From positions 12,260,032-12,324,031 of the forward strand of contig NC_086350.1 in the NCBI RefSeq assembly GCF_036324505.1: a stretch of DNA of 64,000 bases, read 5' to 3'. This document shows, piece after piece, positions 55,545-64,000 of this stretch. Under the pieces are notes generated by a model. The model was not told the DNA's origin and did not search any database. It was given only the letters and a program-made list of their open reading frames with translations. The DNA comes from Eleginops maclovinus. Its lineage: Eukaryota; Chordata; Actinopteri; Perciformes; Eleginopidae. The position numbers and the translations under genes are program-made. How positions within the stretch are numbered: position 1 is the first letter of the stretch; every line of letters begins with the position of its first letter.

Positions 55545-56821
55545 CTTCAGCATGGGCGTTGACAGCTGTACGTGTTGGAAATTACCGCAGGTTTCTAATC
55601 TGACATGTCCGGGGCAGCTGCACCTCTCATCCCAGCGCTGTGTCACTGGATCGGCCTGCGCCGGCGCGGAGACGCATGCAGTGCCACTGTTATCTTTATA
55701 CATCCATGCGTGTCAGTCTATCGTGCTACCAACACAACCAGAAAAGCAATTTGAGGAAAAGTTATGTTCCTAAAAAGAGATGGGCTGACTCCAAACTTAA
55801 TTTGACCAAGAATTAAAACAATAAAGTAGCACTATTGAGAACCTTATGAATCAGATTGCATCAAAACTGAGTGTGTATTTAACACTTACAACTGTATTTA
55901 TATAATTTTTTGTTTTATAACTTTATATGTCTACACCCGATTGTTTTCTTTATATATATATATACAAAACCAATGTTTATATATGTTCATGAATAAATAA
56001 AGTAAGTGTATACAATAGTTTCATCTTGTCAAATGATAGCCAATGACATAATACTATTAAAGAAAAAGGTTTCTAACCCTTTGAGCTGGCAATTGGAGAA
56101 GTTCTACCACTTCTGACATCTAGTGTTGGAAAAATATAGTGCCATTTGCACCTGCTTTCCCTTGTGAATAACACATTTTAAGTATCAGTATCACCAATCG
56201 ATCACTGGTCAGATTACATGAATTTGAAAATACATGTTATCCGTGTGTCACCGGATAGGCCTATAAGGTGATTTAAAGTTCAAAATAAAAGGAAAAACAT
56301 ATTTATCCTGAGTTATTCACTAAATATCAAAACCTACATATAACTTGAATAAATCATTGATAAACATAACTAACAAATATACATAGAACTTGATTATCAT
56401 TAGACCCACCTGATTGAAGAACATTTACAAATGGAAATGTAGTCTAAAGATACTACCCCTTTTGGCCATTCAGTAAGGTAAAAGCAAAGACAAGCAGCCG
56501 CTTTTCTGTTTACTGGTTTCAGATAGAAAAACAAATGAGAAGAAGGTACACATACTGTTTGGACACTATTTATAATGTGCACATAGTTCAAATGATTACT
56601 TAAAGATTTTCAATACAATACAGTGACATTCCTCCTTTTCTTTTAAGGTAAACTTCTGATTTCTCTTAAAGTCTCTGTTCTTCACATTTTAAAATCCACA
56701 TGGTTTGTAAAAAACAAACAGACATATAAAAGTGTATGTCTATCACTAGCTGCTACAGTAAAGTATTCTACTTTATAGCAGTAGAGAAGCTGAAATCAGC
56801 ATGCGTACCAAACATCTTATC
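55545..56821. other. TSPAN3 5' region and ch25h-like 3' region
   Basis: The first 200 bp upstream of the TSPAN3 ATG (about 55545-55740) are GC-richer, with GCGCCGGCGCGG-like sequence near 55660, and are the likely TATA-less promoter/5' UTR. From 55750 to 56821 the DNA is AT-rich, with a short (TA)n at about 55954-55964. The family-like codons downstream of the ch25h-like TGA lie at 56821-56768. Confidence 0.55.
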
Positions 56822-57601
56822 TCAGTGACTAAAGTGAGGTGCAAAATTGGTGTTGGGTTTCTGATGGTGCACATCATGTTTGCTAGGCCCTCCATAGATG
56901 CCGAACGGTATGAGGCGTGATGTGGACCAGGGGAAATCATAGCCACAGTGATCCTCAATCGAAACATAGACATGCACAACCATGAAGACCCATGTAGTCA
57001 GCAGGTGGCTTCTCAGGATCACAGGATTCAAAGTGGTCCAAAAGCCCACTGTGACCAACTCCCAGCCACCAAGGCACTGAGTGGCTAAAGCAAAGGGAGA
57101 TGAGTATTTATGGTGGATTGCATGGAAAGTTGCATACAGCCAGTGGATCCGGTGATGGAGCAGGTGCCAGATGAAGTATTGGAAGTCAAATAGCAGGAGG
57201 TTGCTTATCACCCCAGCAATCAGCTCCAGCAGGGAGGGAGCTTGTTCCGGCAGATCAACAGGTGGCCTCCATGTCCACTGTGCCACTGATGCTGGGAGCA
57301 CAAGAAACACATGGTTGTACATAGTGACCCCTGCACAGTGCAGCAGTGTAGAGGCTGTAGGACGACGGCTAGGTTGGATCTTGAATTGCTGGACCCAGGC
57401 CAACCTTTCTCCCAAGATGTCACAAACAAGAAAAGGAATGCACAAAACAAAGTAGGAGGACACAGTCAGAACAATGGGGAACAGAGGAGATCTCAAATAT
57501 TCTGTGTAATTAAGTCTCATGCTATCCCATAGAGGCTGCAGCAAAGAATCGTGTCCTAGGCATTTTATCCAAATATTTACGCTGGTGTCGGCAACGCCCA
57601 T
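56822..57601 (-). CDS. ch25h: Cholesterol 25-hydroxylase-like sterol hydroxylase with premature TGA
   Basis: One coding exon, 259 aa from the ATG at 57601. It belongs to the fatty-acid-hydroxylase superfamily of di-iron membrane enzymes in the ER; CH25H makes 25-hydroxycholesterol. The three His boxes are intact: HLLHH (146-150), HAIHH (160-164) and HDVHH (242-246). Other family blocks are LQPLWD (21-26), SPLFPIVLTV, FALATQ and EDHCGYDFPWS. It stops at TGA right after FAPHFSH, where human CH25H reads FAPYFTHWDKILGTL. Reading past the TGA gives DKMFGT, so the stop replaces the conserved Trp and removes 18 codons (to TAG at 56768). The frame extends upstream to 57727, but the internal ATG fits the family N-terminus. 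TTTTTACTTCAG just before it could be a splice acceptor from a non-coding exon. Which fish paralogue this is cannot be decided by eye. Confidence 0.9.
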   Translation of the reverse strand: MGVADTSVNIWIKCLGHDSLLQPLWDSMRLNYTEYLRSPLFPIVLTVSSYFVLCIPFLVCDILGERLAWVQQFKIQPSRRPTASTLLHCAGVTMYNHVFLVLPASVAQWTWRPPVDLPEQAPSLLELIAGVISNLLLFDFQYFIWHLLHHRIHWLYATFHAIHHKYSSPFALATQCLGGWELVTVGFWTTLNPVILRSHLLTTWVFMVVHVYVSIEDHCGYDFPWSTSRLIPFGIYGGPSKHDVHHQKPNTNFAPHFSH

Positions 57602-57727
57602 CCTGAAGTAAAAATCACAAGGTGAATACCCTATTAATGTCTGAGGAATGTTGACGTTCCAGACAGAAACAGCAACGATGGGTAAAGACTTTGTCCCATC
57701 GGTGTCTGCTTTACTGTGTGCTATCAA

Positions 57728-59030
57728 GTGACAACATGGTGCAACATTGCAACAAATTATTCATACTCCCTGGGTGAACAGTAACGTATAGCTCCCCACA
57801 TGATACATTTTTCAGTAAGGGAAGGATTATTAGAAAACCTTATTTTACTTTCTGAAGTCTTTTCTTAAGTTGAGTTTTTATTATTATCATTTTACACAGA
57901 TACACACAATGGAATTATTGCATTTACACTCAGTTGCTTAAAAAGGAAAGATGTGAAAATGAAGACAAGAAAAGAGACACACAAATCACACTTAAAATAG
58001 CAACAGAAAAATAAACATTACACAAAATAGCCATCAAAATATATTATATTATTATATGTAGTTCCTACTTGGTTGTTCCAGTTAGAAGTACTAAGTATTG
58101 CAGTACATATTTTACTAGCACATATATTTTATCCAAATGAAGTATACAATCTGAACAATATTTAATGTCAAATATAAAAACATATTAAAATCAATGTACG
58201 AAAAAATAGGAAAGAAATGTTATGAACGCCATCACGCTTTAAGAATAATACGGCTTAATCACATGTTCATAGAACAGCTATTGTATATGTTCCATGGTGT
58301 AATTTTGTTTTCCAAGAACAAGAATGAACTTTGCACCTCCTTCTTTAAGCCAACATAATGTGTTAAGTCCTTAATCTGCTCAGCAAAAATAATAAATGTC
58401 TTTAAATATCTTGTAAAATAATTGAAAACTCCAGAGCAGCTAAATAGACCTAAAGGAACAAGACCTGTAGGGAGATCATGGGATTGTGGCAGTCTGATCG
58501 GTGCCACCGGTCTACCTGAACAGGCTGTCAGCGAACCAGACTCTGCCTGGATACATCTTATACACTTTATTTTGAATTCTAAACATTACCTTCTGTCCAC
58601 AGATAGACCAGAACTAACCAAGTTAACGTTATTTTATCATATGGCCATTATTTAACCCTGCTGTACAAGCTGTGGAAGGGCTACCTGCAGCACAGGTTTT
58701 GAAAGATGTCATGTTATCTCAAAGACTGTGTGTGTGAAGTACATAGAGATTTGCAAATTACATTAAATATATTGATGGATCTTGATCATGGAGTTTCATT
58801 GCTGTCTTTACTGTGTAATTGTGTCGGTTTTTTCCAACAATTTGTCCTATTGTTTACTATGATGTAGGCCTACTACAAATTGCCCTTTTGGGGATAATAA
58901 CGTTTTCTTAGTTTTAAGTCTAAATACACTGTGTGTGGGGACTGGGAGTCAGCAGCTAGCCTACGCCAGTGGAGTCAGGAATGAACTTTAAACCTCTTCA
59001 AACTCCAGACACCTAATTTCACATTCCCAA
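57728..59030. other. Intergenic region
   Basis: AT-rich DNA between the divergent ch25h-like gene and the CCCH/CHY gene. Nothing recognisable as gene, tRNA or transposon; the 58430-58620 stretch is more balanced in composition but has no splice-consistent frame. Confidence 0.6.
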
Positions 59031-59275
59031 ACAGTAGAGGGCGACAAAACAAATGCATGCAAAGCACTTAAACAGAGGACATTTCCGGGGAGCTTGTAAA
59101 CAAATATTTTCATAACCTTTACATATAATTGGCTATTTTAGATATCAACGAGCAAATTGTATCCCAAATCGATTTGGAGAAATGTTTGTTGCACGTTCTC
59201 TTTACACATCAATGACGTAATTACGTTAACAACTTCCTGTATCACGTAACGGTACAATCATTTGACAGTTAGCAG
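59031..59275 (+). promoter_or_regulatory. Promoter and 5' UTR exon of the CCCH-RWD-CHY gene; CTCF-like site
   Basis: ACAGTAGAGGGCGA (59031-59044) fits the CTCF core closely. TGACGTAA (59213-59220) is a CRE/ATF-type site and ACTTCCTG (59232-59239) an ETS-type site. At 59271-59277 the sequence AGCAG/GTAAG is a consensus 5' splice donor, so a non-coding first exon probably ends at 59275 and splices to 60368. The transcription start is not determined. Confidence 0.5.
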
Positions 59276-60367
59276 GTAAGGCGACTTTAAACAGTATTTT
59301 GTTAACATTTGGTCTAATGATTTAATGGAATAAACGTAAATGCATATCCTCTGGTGTATTTTAGGTCATTTTACCTTCCATTAATTACTTATTTGATCTG
59401 AATAAAGTGAATAACACTGGCAAAACAGTTCCCCTTATCAACTCTAGTTAAGGTTTTGCTAGCTAAGCTATTTTAAACATTCAAAGAGAATGCCTAAATC
59501 CTTGTCATATGTTGTTATGAGAGTACTTAAACACAATTTAAAACGCCACTGCAATTCTAGCTTTATATATATTATACAACATTAACTTAGAGATTGTCCA
59601 TAAGTTACTGTTTGAATGCCACACATTAATGTTATTTTAAATACCTCCATGCTAACTTGCCCATATCAGTGAAAACCATGCTTTAAACTTGTGTAATGGA
59701 TTGGTATTATGGCAAATCTCTTTTGATTAGTGATTTGTAATGAATTGATTGTACTCAAAGTGCGTGAATAAAAAATCATTTCAGTTATTGACAATAGCTT
59801 CCAAGTCACGTGACCCAGTGAAAAGGGTTGAATTTAAATCGATTATAACAGTAGAGTCAATGGAGTACAGTGAAGTGTGTCTTGGTTTTAATTGCTTTTC
59901 TTTATTTTTTCTTAAAAGCAATGTTTTGCTTTTGAATCATGTGACCTTAACAATCCTGAATTGTATTACTACACTGGACAAGTAGGACACAACTCTTTTT
60001 CTTGGATTTTTTCGCTTCTTTTCTTTATTTTAATATTCATGATTAGGATTCGGCATTTTCTTTTTGAGGAGGTTTTTCAATAACATTCATGTAAAAAGAC
60101 ACAGTCCCTCCAAGTCAATGCAGAATTGTATTACTACACTGGACAAGAAAGACACACCTACTTTTTTTTCTTAATTTTGGTGCTTTTTCTATTTCTACAG
60201 ATATTTTAATGAAAATTGAGATCTATTGGAAAGTGTAACTTTTTTTCAATTAGTTCCATGATATTAAGACCTAGTGAATCCAAATCCATAACCTATATTT
60301 GTATGTAGTGTTTACATTTGAAGAAGTAGAAACATGTGATAATCTGTGTTTGTGTATGTATTCACAG
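59276..60367. other. First intron of the CCCH-RWD-CHY gene
   Basis: 1.1-kb AT-rich intron with an internal direct duplication (25-bp exact copies at 59958-59982 and 60123-60147). It ends in TTCACAG at 60367. Confidence 0.55.
59958..60147. repeat. Direct repeat, 25 bp, 165 bp apart
   Basis: The segment beginning GAATTGTATTACTAC and ending GGACAAG occurs exactly at 59958-59982 and 60123-60147. Both copies are followed by similar GACACA...TTTTTCTT sequence, so the duplicated unit was probably longer and has since diverged. Confidence 0.9.
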
Positions 60368-60376
60368 GCGATAACA

Positions 60377-63300
60377 ATGAAGGAGAATGGTGAGGAAGAT
60401 CTGGGTGATTCAGGGCCTGCGCTTCAAACACAGCAGGTCTGTCGCTTCTTTTCTCAAGGAAGACAATGCAGTTATGGGAAGAAATGCAGATTCCAACACA
60501 TAAGAGAGGATGTCAAAGCTCATGAGAAGAAAACCGTCCGGACACCCAGCCAGTCAGATGTCACGTCTCTAAACTCAGATGTCCCTGGAGGACATTCGGG
60601 GCACAGGCCTGCTCCAACTGCTAACTCCAGGGTTGGTCCGGCCTCTGCTCGCCGTCCCTGTCGCTACTTTATCTCAGGCCACTGCAGCATGGAAGACAGA
60701 TGTCGCTTCTGGCATCCCCCGCAGTTTACTCAAGTGGATGACCAGCCTGTTCCTCGCAATTACCCAAGACCTGTGCAGAGGATGCCACCCGTACCCCGTC
60801 CAGGCATTCTCCAGGAGGTCAAGCTTTGTGACCTTACAGAGGAAGTGACCATGCAGCTACGAGACACAGAGATCAATCAGTTAAAGAAGCGATTTCCCAA
60901 AGACCAGCTGATTATTCAGGAACGAAGTGATGGCAAGCTTACCTACTACAGGGCTACAATAGAGGCCACTGATCCAGACTGGGTAAGCTTTTTCTTTCAC
61001 CTACTTTCTCCTCTCTCCCCTGAAAGCTTAGAGCAAACACCCCAACTACATGTTACCTCTATAAATCACTACAGCTCAGTTTGAAATAGTTGAACAAAAC
61101 ATCTTGTGAGGGAGAATGTATTTAGAAAAACAATTTTAAATCCTCTGCATGAACACCATGTCAAGCAAGAAGCATTGCTGCTAGGCTGTAACATCGCTAC
61201 TTAACTTAGCAAGTATAATCCGCAATACACACAGAATGACATGTCGTTTCTATCAATTAAGCTGCACAAGTGAGATTGAATTAGGCCTATTAAGTAAATC
61301 ACTGATTAAACAGTTAGAACCCATTTAAAAATAAATAATTTTGAAAGATTTATTTGCCTTTCCACTATTATCTTATGATGTTTCTAAGCCACTGATAACA
61401 ATTATACATTAAACATAAAATATATAAATGAAAACGATTAATAACATTATTATTTAATGTATTAACTCTTTGTTTGATTTATAGCCTTTTGATCTGAAAG
61501 CAGTCGACATCATGGTCAGCTTCCCAGAAAGTTACCCCCAGGAGGTAAAGACCACTGCCTACTTTTACACTACGTATTTTGTAATGTACTATACTGATAA
61601 TGGTTGAAATGATAGAACACGTCCTCATCGTTTTGATACAATTTCTTAGATTTTCACATTGGACATACCGTTGGACCAAGAGCTGCCCCAAATCATGGCA
61701 AGGTACAGCATGTACAGTTTGTTTTAAACATTTAACATACATAGGGATTAGTGTTGACATGTATACATCCTTGTCTACATAGGCATGTACAGGAAGCATC
61801 TCTGCAGTGGCTTCAAGCTAAGCATGCAACCAACCAGCTGATGGGAAAGGTAGAGCTGCTCTTCAGGCCTTTTCTTCGCTGGCTGGATCGTAGTTTGGAG
61901 AGATTGTTCACTGAGGGAGCCCGGCAGGTGAGACTGCACCCTGCATTAATAGGAGATTGTAAATGTTGTCTTTTCCCTTTTTAAATCCACCCAAATAACC
62001 TGTAGATAACTATTTTCTGTCTGTAATGCATTTTCTTGGATGTTTTGGCAGTTGAAAAAAGACGTTGATTTAGAAAAAGCTGGATTGCAGTTCATATCGT
62101 ACCAGGAGCTCCAGGCAACAGTGTGTGAAGGATCTGGGAACAATTCATCTGACACTGCTGCTGCAGATGAGGATGTCAGTGATGAAGGAAAATTGGAATA
62201 CACAGAAGGGGAGAGGAATGGGGAGGGACAGAAGTTGGTGCAGCAGGAGGGTTCAGGTTGTGATAAAGAGCAGCAGCAAGAGGAAGAGGAAGCCGGGTGT
62301 CTGGTGGAGAACATTAAGATCAGTGATCCCCGCAGAGGCACAGAGGTGAAGCTGCTGGGACTGATGCTGGGCGAGAACACAGCCACCGTAGTGGCCCATC
62401 AAATCACTGTTTGTCTTCAATGTAACAGGCAAGAACAAAGAGCTGAATGTCACATCCATATTACAAATGATTTCTTTAATGAGAATAACACACAACTGAT
62501 AGCTGACTGTGTGTGTATTGTCTGCAGGTGTAAGGTGACTGCAGACCTGACCCTGACTGGAAGGACACCCTGCACTGCTCAGTGTGAAAAGTGCAGTGCA
62601 AGCATCAATGCTGCATTCAGACCCTGCATGCTGCACCATTACAGCGATGTCCTGGGATACCTGGACCTCCACAATGCTGCACCTGTGGACCTCGTGCTAC
62701 AGGACTGTGATCTCATTGTGGGATGCCTCAGCTGCTCCCAGGAGGGCCCCGTGCAGGTGATGGAACATAAAATGAGCATTGTGAAAAATGTCTTGATTAG
62801 CTATGACTTCTCTGAAATGGCTTTTTTTGTTTTTAAATGTCTGTATTCAGAATGTTTGCTATGGTCAAACAAAGGAGTCCAATTGTGAACACTGCCACAG
62901 TAAACTCAGTATTCTGACAGAGAGCACAAGATTCCAGTATATCCAGCCACGCGTCAACAAAACAGGTCAGTGTTCCACTGCACTATTAAAGGGATCAGCA
63001 AAGGTTTAAGATCTTACAACAAGAACATAGCACAGTTGGCTCTCTTACAAATCTTTCATAATATTAAGCAAGATACCAGCAAACCTTTTATTACGAGCTT
63101 TATACATACAGTATGTAGAAATGTATACCTATGCTGACCACCAATGCAAATATAATGTTTATTAATTCCCTTTGTGTAGGTTCAAGTTCTGGTGCAGTTT
63201 ATAATAAGATGATCAGAGACCCTGCTGTGCAGAAAGGGAAGCCGCTGCCAGAAAAAGGATCATGCAAACATTACAAACAGAGCCATCGCTGGCTAAGGTA

Positions 63301-64000
63301 TCCTCCTTACTGTGATCTATCACATTTCACATCAAAGCAAAAAAAGAAATGCATAGTATGTTGAAAGCTTTTTGCCACTAACTGTTCACTAAGGTTTCCA
63401 TGCTGCGGACGTGCTTACCCCTGTGATGTGTGCCATGATCAAGACCAAGACCACCCTATGGAACTAGCCACCAGAATGATCTGTGGCTACTGTGCCAAAG
63501 AACAGGTGACGTATAAACATCTAAGAACAGATGAGGGAAATTACTGAATTTCCTGCTAGACTCAGTTCACTGACAAGAATACAGCCAAATCTAATATCCT
63601 AGGTCACCAACTTTGAAGGCATCACTGGAAATCAGCATAATAGTCAGTGTCTTGAAAATGAATGTATAAGGCTCTGAATTAAATTAAATTAGACGTCATT
63701 TGTCGGTTGTAGCCTTACGGCAATGGAAAGCCGTGCAGCAGCTGTGGCAGCATGATGACGAGAGGGGCGCGCACAAGCCACTGGGAGGGAGGACTGGGCT
63801 GCAGAAGCAAAGTTAAAATGAGCAGGTACATCTATCTACAAACACTCAGGTCCACATTGTCGGTGATGTTAACATTGTTCCTGAAAAACTCAACAGTTAT
63901 GGTTGTTTTAACTGTTTTATTTGGTTTCATTTTTCTTCTTCTTCTTTTCAGAAATGATCGACATAAATATGCCAACACCAACAAAACCATTTCTAGGAAA
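60377..64000 (+). CDS. Unnamed zinc-finger protein: two CCCH fingers, RWD-like domain, Cys-rich region, CHY finger (3' end beyond window)
   Basis: Exons: 60377-60982, 61485-61544, 61650-61702, 61783-61927, 62052-62428, 62528-62756, 62851-62965, 63180-63297, 63394-63505, 63713-63825, 63952 onward (open at the edge). All phases join. CCCH finger 1: C22, C31, C37, H41 (CX8CX5CX3H); finger 2: C95, C103, C109, H113 (CX7CX5CX3H); these usually bind RNA. Residues about 160-290 look like an RWD domain (RATIEA, then SYPQEIFTLDIP, then a helix). An acidic linker with DEDVSDEGK and EEEEA follows. From about 414 come repeated CxxC pairs, then CKHY (557-560) opening a CHY zinc finger (HRW, FPCCGRAYPCDVCHD, MICGYC), as in RCHY1 and yeast Hot13. 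RWD and CHY both suggest a ubiquitin or redox-zinc link, but function is unknown. The start is the first ATG after the acceptor at 60367. The 62429-62527 intron begins GC. I do not recognise a named gene. Confidence 0.85.
60983..61484. other. Intron of the CCCH-RWD-CHY gene
   Basis: 0.5-kb AT-rich intron; nothing else seen. Confidence 0.75.
62429..62527 (+). other. 99-nt GC-AG intron, in frame and stop-free
   Basis: The donor reads AACAG/GCAAGA and the acceptor GTCTGCAG/GTG. The length is a multiple of three and the frame stays open through it, so splicing or retention both keep the reading frame. Splicing gives the CLQCNRCKV Cys cluster; retention inserts 33 residues between the CxxC and the next Cys. 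Confidence 0.65.

Noticed and set aside
57602..57727. N-terminal extension of the ch25h-like frame to an ATG at 57727
   Set aside because: Residues before MGVADTS have no family likeness, and TTTTTACTTCAG just before the internal ATG looks like a splice acceptor, so the shorter start is preferred.
61946..62386. 146-codon minus-strand frame
   Set aside because: Antisense shadow of the acidic exon of the CCCH/CHY gene.

Overview
The window is vertebrate nuclear DNA, most likely from a ray-finned (teleost, probably percomorph-like) fish. The evidence is intron-split genes with vertebrate GT-AG splice sites, long (GT)n and (CA)n arrays, a decayed fish-type Tc1 transposon, a fish-type interspersed repeat, and compact introns. 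There are no tRNA, rRNA or CRISPR features.

The left two thirds (793-41129, minus strand) is the 5' and middle part of SCAPER. Twenty-four coding exons were traced with matching splice phases, giving 1,119 codons; the C-terminal exons lie beyond the left edge. Its introns hold most of the non-coding DNA: candidate conserved elements, microsatellites, a Tc1 fossil and repeat fragments. Head-to-head with SCAPER is RCN2 (42657-44252, plus), a six-EF-hand ER-lumen protein ending in HDEL. PSTPIP1 (44937-50333, plus) follows, an F-BAR/SH3 cytoskeletal adaptor in 15 coding exons. Convergent with it is the tetraspanin TSPAN3 (52742-55544, minus). The order and orientation SCAPER(-) RCN2(+) PSTPIP1(+) TSPAN3(-) match the human 15q24 block as I know it.

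The right end departs from that mammalian layout. A cholesterol-25-hydroxylase-like gene with a single-exon coding region (56822-57601, minus) stops at a TGA exactly where the family has a conserved Trp, with family-like sequence continuing after it. Next is a ten-exon plus-strand gene (60377 to beyond 64000) encoding two CCCH zinc fingers, an RWD-like domain, a Cys-rich middle and a CHY zinc finger. I cannot match this architecture to a named vertebrate gene, and it is the best candidate here for something under-described. It also has a 99-nt in-frame GC-AG intron.

Two apparent lesions deserve checking against reads: the TGA in the ch25h-like gene and a 1-nt insertion near the end of TSPAN3 exon 6 that shifts the frame of the last exon. 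The genes do not form one pathway. They are a conserved chromosomal neighbourhood, and SCAPER introns may also carry distal enhancers, for example for ISL2, which neighbours SCAPER in other vertebrates (inference).
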